Shown here: piece after piece, positions 49,091 through 59,037 of the stretch
Layout of the letters: each line of letters opens with the position of its first letter
Position numbering within the stretch: the stretch's first letter is position 1
NCBI GenBank assembly: GCA_024138015.1
Contig: JAMXBB010000010.1
Coordinates: forward strand, 53,418,011-53,482,010
Source: Lumnitzera littorea
Taxonomy: Eukaryota > Streptophyta > Magnoliopsida > Myrtales > Combretaceae
Reading direction: 5' to 3'
DNA: 64,000 nt
Program-made: the position numbers and the translations under genes
The notes under the pieces: model-generated
Database searches by the model: none
The model's input: the letters and a program-made list of their open reading frames with translations, nothing else
What the model was told of the DNA's origin: nothing

Positions 49091-50394
49091 ATGGCTAATT
49101 GATCTAAGCTTTCCGTTCGCCGGAAATCCAAATTAGCGGCATCCTCTTCGTCACAAGTCGGCGCAATTGTTGAGCCACTGGCGACTCTTCCTCCTATGGA
49201 GCACCCAATGCTCCAATTTAAGGAGGACTATCAAGTCCAACGTTACCAATTGCTTCAGTCTAAGCCTTTTAGCGAGACCCTTGGTTGGATTGGGATGTTC
49301 TCGCTCAACTAAAGCTCACCATCGAGATGAAGGCGCTCTTGGATGGTACCGTTTGGGAGCGCCTATTATCCTTTGAAGCTCCAGTTTATAAAGAGCTGAC
49401 CTTGGAGTTTCTGTGCACTTATAAGCTAGATAAAGACAGTGCTACTCGCATGGGTCCAAACCGCCAATTACACTTTACCTTGAGTGGCCATCCATTCCAC
49501 ATGTCCATCACTCAACTGGGCCGCTATCTTGGTTTATATGCAGACAGATACACTCGGACAAAAGAATTCCAAAGTCTCTCGTGTCGGTTTCCTCATGGCG
49601 TTACGGCAGGGTCATTTTGGAATGAGATCACGGTTGGCGATGCTTATGATCCCACCAGGAGTAAGGCCTCTCAATTAGTAAGGCCTGAATACCGAGTTCT
49701 TCATTAGCTTTTCTCCCATACATTGACTGGTAGAGGCCTTAGCACCGGGGTGGTGTCTAACAAGGATTGCCTCTATCTTTACAGTGTCATCCATAAGCAC
49801 CCCATCAATCTAGCCATTGAAATCGCCGAACTCTTCAACCATCAAGCCACCACTACTCGGAAGAAAGGGCATATTTGCTGTGGCCCTTATATTACATTAC
49901 TGGTGCAGGCTATGAGAACTAAGGTTGTTGCTTGGCCTTCACTGACTTTCATTAGCCAAGTCACTCCTATGCGCCTCGATTCCTTCTGCCTCATGAACCT
50001 CCTACCATCAAGAAGTCAAGGTCGACGCTCTCACAGCAACACATCTCGGGGCCAAACGTCTTCAGCTAGCTTAGACGATAAATTTGATTTGTTGCTGTCT
50101 GAGGTTTGTTATATACGAGAGAGTATGGATAAACTTCATCTCCGACAGGACAGAATGGAAGAATTTCTCAGAATGAAAGCGTCGGCTACTACTGAAGAGG
50201 CGAGTGAGGAAAAGGATGAGGAAGATGAGAGTAGTAAGGAAGAGGCTGATGAGGAGGGTGAAGACGAGGAGGCTGGCAAAAGTGAGGAGGATGATGAGGA
50301 TGATGAGGAGGGTGATGACGATGATGATGCTACTATGGCTGAGGCATCATCTGATGAGGAGGCTGAGGAGACGGATTCTGATCACTCTTCTTAG
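49091..50394 (+). pseudogene. Athila ORF1-type protein gene in env position (element B)
   Basis: It starts at the ATG 49091, with TGA after three codons (a likely CGA change), then a Ser/Lys-rich N-terminus. A frame change occurs near 49280. The following frame has LDWDVLAQL, LTLEFLCTYKLD and HFTLSGHPFHMSITQLGRYL, typical of the Athila ORF1/putative plant transposon protein family. A TAG at 49705 is followed in frame by GRGLSTGVVSNKD and HICCGPYITLL. The C-terminus from about 50190 is very acidic (long Glu/Asp runs) and ends TDSDHSS. There is no clear membrane segment, so an envelope function is not supported by the sequence. Its role in the element is unknown. Confidence 0.75.
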
Positions 50395-51734
50395 TTTCAC
50401 ATTTTTTGTGTTTTCTTTTATTGATCAAGACTTGTGAACTCCGTTATATATAATGATGCTGCTTCTTCGTTTTGCACTTCTTTTCGACTGCCAGGGAAGT
50501 ATTAGTTTCTTTTCAATACATATATTTCCTTTTTCCCTCTGCTGATTTTTATTCTTTTATATCTTGATGTTGTGCTTTCTTAGTGGTACATTGGGGACAA
50601 TGTACATTTTTAAGTGTGGGGAAGGGATATATATGATTTTGTTACTGTTTAGGAAACCAATTATTCATATTTGACCCAATTAATTTTTAAGTTAACTTGC
50701 AATAGGTGATTAACTGATATTAAGCCAAATCAACTATGTCATGTTGATCATTATTGACCTTATGATACTTTACTAGAATTGATTAGTCAAATTTTTGGAA
50801 GGCAATGTTACGAGTTATTTAGCTTAGGATTTTAAAACTTGAGATTGGAGCAACATCACTAGTTGAGAGTTAGTCATGGTTATTTTTAAATTTACTTTTG
50901 TGTATACCTTTTTCTTAGAAATTTTTAAGAGCCCTATAATTTTTAACAAACAAACAAATGAAATTCTTCTTTTGAGAAACCCCTGAAAAATCATAATGGT
51001 TGGAGGTCAAAAGTAATAATAAGTGTATGAATAGAAAAAATTGGTAAGGATTCGTCTTGGTCCGTCAGAAGAGCGAGATTGAGCCCCAATGCCAATTCTA
51101 ATGAAAAAAAAAAAGAAATTTTGATATGGATCGGCCTTGGTCCCTTAGAAGAGCAAGGTTCTTTCCCGCTATCAATATAAGAAATAAGTTGGTATGGATC
51201 GGTCTTGGTCCCTCAGAAGAGCGAGATTCTTTCCCGCTACCAATACAATTGTGCTTAAATCAGGTAAATTCAAAAGACCTCTCAACAAAAGCATGAACTA
51301 GGGGGATGATCAGAGGAAGAGTGGATGTAAAATGTGTTTGTTTTAGATTATGGTGCTTGGTGAGATGGAAGAGAGAATTGTATACATTTTAGTCGAATGG
51401 ATAAAATTTTTATGACTCTTTCTCAGTTGGCGGATGTTAAATCTAATTTTTAGTTTAAGAATCCTTGGTTAAATGGCTTGGGTAAACTTTGATTTTCATA
51501 AATTAACTAGTGAATTCTAGTATTAAGTATTGTTGAAGCATTCGAATATGGTCAGATGAAATTGGTCGACTTTATTATTGTAAGTTGAGAATGATTTTCT
51601 TACCTTTCTTCGGGTCAAGTGTATTCTTTCATCGGTTTCTTAAATAGTGATAAATTTTGTTTAGTGTTTCTTGTCCTAAAAGTTTTGTTTTGATTTATTT
51701 GCTTGAGGACAAGCAAATGCTCAAGTGTGGGGAA
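50395..51734 (+). other. Element B 3' non-coding region with PPT-like tracts
   Basis: No gene is seen. ACATTGGGGACAATGT (about 50588-50603, an inverted repeat) followed by AAGTGTGGGGAAGGG (about 50612-50626) resembles an internal polypurine tract. CTTGAGGACAAGC followed by AAGTGTGGGGAAAT (about 51723-51735) is the terminal polypurine tract directly before the LTR. Both forms are usual in Athila-type elements. Confidence 0.65.
51045..51250 (+). repeat. Three-unit tandem repeat of about 70 bp in element B
   Basis: Three units share TATGGATCGGTCTTGGTCC, then CTCAGAAGAGCGAGATT, CTTTCCCGCTACCAAT, and an A-rich spacer. The second and third are close; the first is more diverged (GATTCGTCTTGGTCCGTCAG). 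It lies between the two polypurine-like tracts. No coding function is seen. Confidence 0.8.
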
Positions 51735-52944
51735 ATTTATAACTCTGATTTTAAACATATTTTATATGGTGATTTTATGGCATTTCCCTTACATTTTTTT
51801 TGTTTTCTTTAAATAAATTGATACTTAATTGAGTAAAATGTTGATTTCAGGGTTTAAACGCATTCTAGGCTCGAAAACAAGGAAAACGAATCAAGTTTCA
51901 CTCAATTCTGAGTTCAAACGAAGAAGTTATGAAGTTTTGAAGTTGTGCAGAAATTTTGCCTTTGTGTAGAAAGTTACACGACCTGGGGACACGGCCATGT
52001 CCCAGGCCGTGTCTGGTGACGAAAATAAAACCCGTGTAATACACATATATAAGGAGATCTTAGGGTTCAAAAGGGGGGGAGACATTACAGAAACGGAGAG
52101 AAACAAGAGAAGAGAAGAGACTTGAGGAGAACATCAATCAAGAAGCAAGAACGACATCGATTTCAAGATTAGAGAGATTGTTCATCAAATCAAGAAGGGT
52201 TTTCATGTTTTATTTTATGTCTTTGATGGAACTCGTTTTTAGATTCGTTATGATAGCTTAGAATTCAAGTATTTAGGATTATGGAACCTAGGGTTTCATA
52301 TAACCCTTGGATTGAATTATAATTTCAAGAAAGTTTCTATCTTTTCTTGATTCAATTATGTCGTTTAGTTATTGATTGATAATTCTAGAGTATCAATATA
52401 TGATATTATGCATGTTGATTGAGAAATTGCATGTGTAATTAGATCTTAACATAATTGAAGAGAATTACATGTATACTTAGAGATAAGATACATGATTCTT
52501 CCGGAAAGTTGATTGTTTGTATGGGAATTCATTATACATTAATGCGATTCTAAGTTATATTGCTAAGTGAAGAGATTCCGGTAAATAATTTAGAATTAGG
52601 GTTAATATGCTTGAAAAAGATATTAGCTTTAATTGTGAATCCCTCCAATCAAGAATCATAGAAACTAAATTGAATATATTTTAAAAAGGTTACATGTTAA
52701 ACACTAGGGGAAATAATTCCTAAATACATCATTGCATACTTGAAGTCGTTAGTAGTTTATTGCTTTCTAAATTGCTTAGTTAAGTCTCATAATTAGTTTA
52801 GTTTATTAATTTCAGTATTTTTAATTCATTCAACTCGACATAATTTTCCGGTTAGATAATAAAGCTAAAGTTAATATTAATACTCAAAATCTCTAAGGGA
52901 TCGACTCGGACTCATATCCGACTATATTAAAATTGATAGGTGCG
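51735..52944 (+). repeat. 3' LTR of element B (about 1.2 kb)
   Basis: It begins directly after the polypurine tract with TTATAACTCTGATTTTAAAC. It contains a TATA box TATATAAG at 52046-52053 just after one copy of the GC-rich GACACGGCCATGTCCCAGG motif. It ends near AATTGATAGGTGCGCTTGCC, where homology to the LTR of element A resumes. The usual CA terminus is not evident, suggesting the extreme end was lost. Because only one copy exists, limits rest on the PPT and on the A-LTR homology. Confidence 0.65.
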
Positions 52945-52950
52945 CTTGCC

Positions 52951-53192
52951 TCGTATTAGTACTGCCAAGCCAATGGTTGGTATAGGTAAAGTAGTTAGGG
53001 GATTATGAATCAGGTTAGCACACAATAGTTGATAGAACTAAAATAGCTCGGTTTAGCTTGTGAAGTTGTTCGGTAGTAAGGATTAGCTTAGCCTTAACTG
53101 GAGAGGGTTGGAAGAAGAGAATCCGCTTCGTCAGTCCTTTACTCCCTCGAAATTGGGCTCAGGTCAAAGGTCCAATTGTCTGATTCCCATCA
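52951..53192 (-). repeat. 5' LTR of element A, outer segment
   Basis: It aligns with 32286-32554, for example TTGTGAAGTTGTTCGGTAG against ATGTGAAGTTGTTTGACAG, and GGTCCAATTGTCTGATTC in both. It ends CCCATCA at 53192. It completes the LTR interrupted by element B. Confidence 0.8.
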
Positions 53193-54090
53193 AATTCAAT
53201 ACGTCCTCTTTTCTTTTCCTCAATTCATCCATGTAAAAATCATCCTTCAAAGGTTGAGCTTTCAAACTAGCTATGGCAAATAGCTTTTTCAGCAGTACAC
53301 CTTTTACTTTGTATTGAAGTTACAAGCTACATGCCTGATGCAATGCCGCTACTTCGCAAAGGGCTCTCACCAACGAACATTCCTATGTCTAATAGCCTCA
53401 CCTATACCGCATGTCATTCCAATATAAGGCATATAGTTTAGCCGTCCTAATGTTTACCAACAACATGTTCCTTCAACAACATCAAAACAAATGTTACACC
53501 GTATGCCAAGATGCCAACTATTGCCACCTCATAATCTTCTCATTAGCCCATAGTGTAAACACTTCTCCCTTGCTAATGGCTTCTATCACTTTATTGTGAT
53601 GTGTTTGAAAATACTCTACATAGTTTTAGAAGATTTTCAAGTCTAAAGCTGCCATTTGTAGATATCTTAAGTCCTTTAACACAACATTATAACTTTCACT
53701 AAGGTTCGTAGTCATGAAACTGTACTTGAAACTACCATCAAATGCTCTAGTCTACCTTTCTTTAGGGATCTTTGCAAACCAATTTGGTGCATCCTCTTTT
53801 CTTTTCCTCAATTCCTCTATGTAAAAATCATGCTTTAAAGGCTAAGCTTTTCAAACCAACTATGGTAACAAACTTCTTCAATGGTACACTTTTGTACTTT
53901 ATATTGAAGTTACTAACTACATGCCAGATGCAATACCGGACCACCACTTTGTAAAGGGCTATCTCCAACCAACATGCCTATGTTTAACAGCCTCACCTAT
54001 ACTGGTATGTCGATTAGATATAAGGCATATAGTCTGGCTATCTCAATGTTTACTAACAACATGTTCCTTTAACAACATAAGAAACTAAGC
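53193..54090 (-). repeat. Old tandem duplication (about 590 bp) inside the MULE transposase
   Basis: Block u occurs at 53198-53500 and 53787-54085 (both with CCTCTTTTCTTTTCCTCAAT, ATATAAGGCATATAGT and AACAACATGTTCCTT). Block x occurs at 53500-53786 and 31375-31661 (both with GATGCCAACTATTGC and CATAATCTTCTCATTAGCCC). Before element A arrived the order was x-u-x-u. By eye the copies differ at about one base in five, so the duplication is much older than the insertion of A, which split it. Confidence 0.75.
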
Positions 54091-54389
54091 TTAAGAAGGA
54101 AATGATTCTTCATCTACTGAGGCAAACATTAGGGGGACTATATGATTGACACCATCCACATTGCATGCAATCAATAACTTGTGCTTGTACTTACCATACA
54201 AAAAGGTGTTATCAATGCTCACAACCGGCTTGTAGTTTTTGGAAGGTATGTATACATGGACCAAATATCCAGAAGGCTTTATGAAATACATCAATATGCT
54301 AGCCATCCTTGGCACTTAGTACATATTCCTAAGTAACATAAGATCTTAGGTTAGTTTATTGAGTAATGTTTAACAACTTTAGTAGCTCC

Positions 54390-54911
54390 TAAGTCTGTAA
54401 ACGAGCCATGTTGAGTTGAGATTCTAAAGGCTCTCTTGAGCTTAAGCTCAGCTCATTTGGATGAATAGGCTTTCTTTTGGGCTTAAGCTCAACTCATTCA
54501 TTAATCGAGCTTAAATAGAGTCAAGCCTAAATTGAGCAGATTTTGAGCTTATCATGGGCCTAAGTATATAAAATGAAAAAATATATAAATAAATAGATTA
54601 ACAATAGTGAAAAAGGATTACATTGTATATTATATACTTATAAATATTATATAGATATTAACTTTTGGATTTTAATAATATATAATATTTGTAATCTTTT
54701 GTAATATATATAAAACTCGTAAAGCTATTCACGAGTCTAAATGAGCAAGTTCGCAAGGCTGAACTGGAGCTGAAGCTTAGCTCCTTTAGATAAATGAGCT
54801 TCATCTTAAGCTTGAGCTTAGCCCATTTATTGATTGAACTCGAGTTGAGTCGAGCTTAAAATGAGCCAAGCTTGAATAGTTGGTAAGCAACTTGGCTCAT
54901 TTATAGTCCTA
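54390..54911. mobile_element. hAT-type MITE (522 bp) with 8-bp target duplication
   Basis: GTAGCTCC occurs at 54382-54389 and 54912-54919, an exact 8-bp target duplication as hAT elements make. Terminal inverted repeats are TAAGTCTGTAAACGAGCC at the left and, complemented, TAGGACTATAAATGAGCC at the right. The inside is rich in GAGCTTAAGCTC-like words with an AT-rich middle. There is no coding capacity. It sits inside the MULE transposase remnant. Confidence 0.88.
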
Positions 54912-56170
54912 GTAGCTCCATGTAAGATCTATCCCAGTAGCCATACATTGCTTTAACTACTTTCCTCTTACCATCCCATACTCGTCTCTTTGAAACCAAG
55001 TACTTGAAGGTATCGAGTATTGTTTGTCTCAGAATGGAGACCTTCGCATTAGGTTCATTCCTAACTCAACCAAGAAAATACTGAGCTATGAAACTCGAAT
55101 CCAATTATGGATGATCTTAGGACAGTATTGGATTGAGACATGTGTGTGGTCCATGAACAATTGTCACCACAAAGTTTGTGTTTATCCGCTTTTGGCACAT
55201 ATGGAGCCACCACTTACACCTTACGTCCCTCTTTGTGCATACCATATGCCAAACTTTCTTATCCAACTCATTAACCCAGTAATTATGGTAATGCTTGATG
55301 TGGAATGACTTAGCTACGTATATCAAGTTGGATTTTGTTGCAATCTTTCCTCAACTCATCACCAATGGTGAGTTCTTAAGAAGAAATGGCAATCTCCTCA
55401 AATGTAATGCAACCATCCCTACCATCCATCCTATTAAAGAAGGGAACCAGATGCTCAAAGGAAGAGACACTTTGTTAACTAATGGTCTGAACATCCTGAC
55501 GATCAAGTGGTGAGCTACATACTACATCCTCTACTAGAGTATACAATCGTTCGAAGTGTTTATCTCATTGTCATCCAATTGCCTACCCATTTCACCCTTT
55601 TTGTTCATTGCCTCTTCTTCAAAATCACTACATATAGTATTGTGTACCTCCTTGATCTCTCTGTTAAGATCATTACTATTGGGCAAACTAACTTCCCCCA
55701 TGTAAGGCTCATTAACATCAATAGCTTCAAAGGTACTCAAACCATCTATAGATGGCTATAATTGCACGGTAACGGGGGGTACCCATTAGCATGATGGACT
55801 CGTGAAATCCATTTCCATCAGTGGTTATGTTGGAGCTAACTTCAACTCTAATAAAAAGTTCCAGAATAAATAAGCAACTTGTTTCTTTTGCAAATTCTAT
55901 CTATCCCTCTACGTCATCGTCATTAGTTATCAGACTCAAAGAATAGTAGGGACATACTGAAATACCCGGTACAATAGTAGGTTGCCTATGAAACACTTCC
56001 ACTTGATGTGTGTTAGCATCAACTTTGATAATAAAGAAAATTTTGTGCAATAATTTAGAATAACTCACATCTACTCTCACCTTAATCTTTTTCAGCGCTG
56101 GTTTATCTCAATATACCCCATCTATACCGTCTAGTATGGTCCTATGAGCAAAAATAAAAAACCTTACATA

Positions 56171-56553
56171 ATCCCCCATGCTTAGAACCCTGTTACGGCC
56201 ACTAGTGTGTAATGACAGGATATACAAAAATAATGCTAGCCAGTAAAAATTACCTTAATAGCGTAAGGCGATGGAAGTAACATATACAAGTATTTTTTTT
56301 AGTGTACGTGCAAAATATAAGAGAGAGAAACACATTTAGGGCAAAATTAGTGATTAGGGAAGAAAAGAGAAAAACTACTAACATTTACTTACCGGATGCA
56401 TACAGAGACGTGAGTATAACTTAGGTAATGTGATTAAAAAAAAAAAAAAAGCTTGAAATTGTGTAAGGGAAATGAATCTCGAAGTGGAACTTATGCTACA
56501 ATTGCAAGATTAGAGAGAGAATATAAGGTTTGAATGAGGAAGAAGAGGGTTTA
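56171..56553. other. Right flank of the MULE, no gene seen
   Basis: AT-rich sequence with A-runs (about 56434-56450) and GA-rich words. The right terminus of the MULE probably lies here or at the G-run that follows, but no inverted repeat partner was found on the left side. Confidence 0.4.
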
Positions 56554-56554
56554 A

Positions 56555-56579
56555 GGGGGGGGGGGGGGGGGTGGGGGGG
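56555..56579. repeat. G homopolymer: 17 G, T, 7 G
   Basis: A run of 17 G (56555-56571), one T and 7 more G, in otherwise AT-rich DNA. Such runs are rare in plant genomes. It may be a genuine microsatellite with quadruplex potential or a sequencing or assembly artefact in run length. Confidence 0.7.
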
Positions 56580-56879
56580 TTTGTTATTAAGGCATGAGCA
56601 AATTACATCCTTTAGATGTGATACCAACCCCTTCCATCCCATACCACCCCCTTCCCTCCTTACTTAAATGAAAGCATGGAAATAGGGAAAAACTAAATCA
56701 CACTTAGTCTCGACCGTATTCTATTTAAAGAATTAGTTTGCTTATAAAGGGTAAACTGATCTTTTTCTTAGCTTGATAAAGGAATGTACTGTTAAGTTGT
56801 ATAACTGGAATAAGTTCTTAAAAACAATATGCACTAATTTCAACATTAACATAAGATACAAGCCAAGATGAAGTTTTAA

Positions 56880-57410
56880 AGGTTAAGTAGTTCGTTTAAA
56901 AATTATCAATTTCGAGCTAAATTGACCTAACTTTTTATTAAACCTTAAAATTACAACTCAAGTTTGATTTATTTAAATAAACAAGTTTTGACTTGAGTTT
57001 GAGTTTAACTCATTTGCAAATCAAGCTTGAACTAAGCTAAGCTTGAACTTGAGTTTGTTTACGAGTTTAAGCATAAAAAATAAATAAATAGATTAACGAA
57101 TGGAGAATAAAAGTTAGATTATATAGTATATATTATTTTATATCTTATTATATATTTATATATTATATAAATATCGGTTATTTTATTTTATTATATATAA
57201 TATATTAAAGCTCATGCTTGCTCATGTGCCTAAATAAGTTAGCTCACCAGCCAAAATAGGAACCCGAGCTTGACTTCTTTAAATAAACGGGTTTTATTTT
57301 GAGCTCATACTGAGCTCATACTAAGCTCATTTACTGATTAAGTTATAGTCAAGCTTAAGCAACTTGCAACTAATTCAATTCATTTGAAACTAATCAATCG
57401 AGCAACCATT
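56880..57410. mobile_element. Second copy of the GAGCTTGAGC hAT-MITE family, decayed
   Basis: The same vocabulary as 54390-54911 (AACTTGAGTTTG, AAGCTTGAAC, GAGCTCATAC) flanks an AT-rich middle that matches the other copy directly: ATAAATAAATAGATTAAC occurs in both, followed by a similar TATATTATATA stretch. Terminal repeats and target duplication are not clear, so ends are approximate. Confidence 0.6.
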
Positions 57411-57560
57411 TGACCCACACACACAAACATATACACATACAAACACATGCAATAGACATGCATACATGTATACACACGCTTACATACCTACGTACATAGA
57501 CACACATAAAAACATGTACAAACAAAGCACATGTATGCACATGCACACTTTGATGGTCTT
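57411..57560. repeat. CA/CAT-rich microsatellite
   Basis: About 150 bases of ACACAC, ACATAC and ATGCAC words with almost no G except in ATG and ACG, for example CACACACACAAACATATACA. It is imperfect, so an old compound microsatellite. Confidence 0.75.
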
Positions 57561-59037
57561 AAAAAGCAAAAGGGAACGAGGGTGCATTAATTGGTTTTAA
57601 AATAAACTTAGAAAAGACAATCGGAGGAAACTAACTAAAATAATTAAGATGCATGTGGATTAGAATTAAATAATTTTAATTTTAAATAAGTGAATTTGTT
57701 GGTTTTATATCCTTATATTGATGTATATAGACATGCATAGTAGTGTACATGTTACAAGTGAATTTATTTCATATTTCCCATGACAATGTGATCCTAAATC
57801 ATCAAATTTATTTCCTTAAAACTCTAGTTAGATTATTATTTACAATTTTCAATTGAGAATATATTTGTAACTTAAAAAAACATTTGATTTGGTAACATAA
57901 CTATGAAAAAAACATTTTGCATTTCAAGTTTAGAGAATTAAAAACTAACCATCACTCAATGTTAACTAATTGATTCTTTCTTTCTTTTTTTTTTTATTTA
58001 TAAACATAAACTAATTGCTTATTAAATATTACGTACTTCTATATAATATCTTTGATTCTCCCTTATAAACAATCAATTAAATGCAGTATAATTTACTTTG
58101 TGCTATATATTTAACATAGATAAGCATGGTCAAGACCGCTCATATCATATTACAATATAATATATTATTTCAAATTTTCTTTTATTATGGTACTCTTTCG
58201 GTAATTTCCATCAAGTACAATAGATCAATGGCTTATTAAATAGAGGCACTATTTTTCACTTCTACCTATCTTTCTCCTTCTTTCGCAGTGTCCAAGTGTT
58301 TTCTATCTCTTTTATTGCCTTTTCTTTCATTTCCCTTTGACTTATATCTTTTTATCTCCAAATTAGTCGTTGTTTTTGTTTATTCTCAATTTTAATCGAA
58401 ATCTCCTCCAGTGGTGCTCTTTCTTTCATTTTGTTTTTAGCAATAATTCTTTTAGTGATGGAAGTTGTTTTTGTTGAAGGCAAATATTTTGAAATGGCAA
58501 TTCATAATAAACTTATGCTCTTAATTCCCTCTCAATAACAATGGTCTTTCATTTTCATTTCTATTTAAAATTAATGAGTTTCCTTTTATATGTTCCATTC
58601 ATGATTTCATGCATGAAAGTAGCATCATGTACATTTCATTGTTTTTTTTTTTCCTTCCTTTTATTTCCTTAACCTTTTCTATTCTTTTTGTAAAAGAAAA
58701 TATCTTTTTAACTTATTATCACATTGAATGACCATATCACATATTAATATTTTGCAATCTCTGCTAAGCGATTTTCAACACTTCTTAGTGTTTTGTTGCC
58801 AATAATTTCAGCACATCTAAAATTGACTTTAGCACAAGAAGCAATGGAAAGACAGTTTTTTAACATTAATTCTAGTAATCCCATTAACAACATTGACTTC
58901 ATTAGTCTCATTCTTCACAAATTGGTTGATTTGAATAAGTTAAGATTTTGCAAATCAGTAGATGGTCTTCTCTATGGAAACAAACCTACCAAGTGACTTA
59001 TTAATTGAGAGAATTACAACGAAGGAAATCAATGTTT
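57561..59037. other. AT-rich intergenic DNA, no gene recognised
   Basis: A short open frame at 58793-58996 has no resemblance to a known family and is AT-driven. Nothing else is identifiable. Confidence 0.55.

Larger units (their letters stand above)
42168..52950 (+). mobile_element. Athila-lineage Ty3/gypsy retrotransposon B, lacking its 5' LTR
   Basis: It sits inside the 5' LTR of element A in opposite orientation. Order: leader, gag-pol (42308-47674), GC-rich tandem repeats, an Athila ORF1/env-position gene (49091-50394), a long non-coding region with two PPT-like sequences, and one LTR (about 51735-52944). The left edge starts at CTTGCCGAGGATTTTT, which resembles the second half of the Athila primer binding site; no LTR precedes it. 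Both edges carry CTTGCC (42168-42173 and 52945-52950). The clade call rests on the protease/RT sequence (DLGASINLMP, FMDD) and on the extra gene after pol. Confidence 0.8.
31662..53192 (-). mobile_element. LTR retrotransposon A (Ty3/gypsy, chromovirus-type), inserted in the MULE and itself interrupted
   Basis: Outer ends are TGATAAGC at 31662 and CCCATCA ending at 53192, the TG...CA expected for LTRs. Flanks are AATTT (31657-31661) and AATTC (53193-53197), a 5-bp target duplication with one difference. Uninterrupted MULE sequence around this site survives at about 53776-53797 (CAAACCAATTTGGTGCATCC), which confirms the junctions. The order on the minus strand is 5' LTR, PBS, gag, protease, RT, RNase H, integrase, PPT, 3' LTR. 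Three insertions sit inside: a probable solo LTR (33781-34566), repeat C (36938-40320) and Athila element B (about 42168-52950). Without them A is about 6.6 kb, a normal size. The coding frame is heavily broken. Confidence 0.85.
53193..56170 (-). pseudogene. MULE transposase N-terminal and core remnant (interrupted by MITE)
   Basis: From right to left on the minus strand: an N-terminal region from about 56170, with VDVSYSKLLHKIFFI; an acidic linker (55740-55534); the plant MuDR DNA-binding region KSFHIKHYHNYWVNELDKKV ... CKWWLHM ... GPHTC (55326-55117); and the MULE catalytic region PVVSIDNTFLYGKYKHKLLI ... VPLMFASVDEES (54315-54091). Then follow two diverged copies of a roughly 590-bp segment (see the tandem duplication). 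A hAT MITE interrupts between the DNA-binding and catalytic regions. It continues at 31661 across element A. Many stops; inactive. Confidence 0.75.

Noticed and set aside
49285..50394. True envelope glycoprotein
   Set aside because: No signal peptide or transmembrane segment is visible; sequence fits the Athila ORF1-type family.
28000..56600. Terminal inverted repeats of the MULE
   Set aside because: Candidate stretches on each side were compared by eye and no convincing long inverted match was found.
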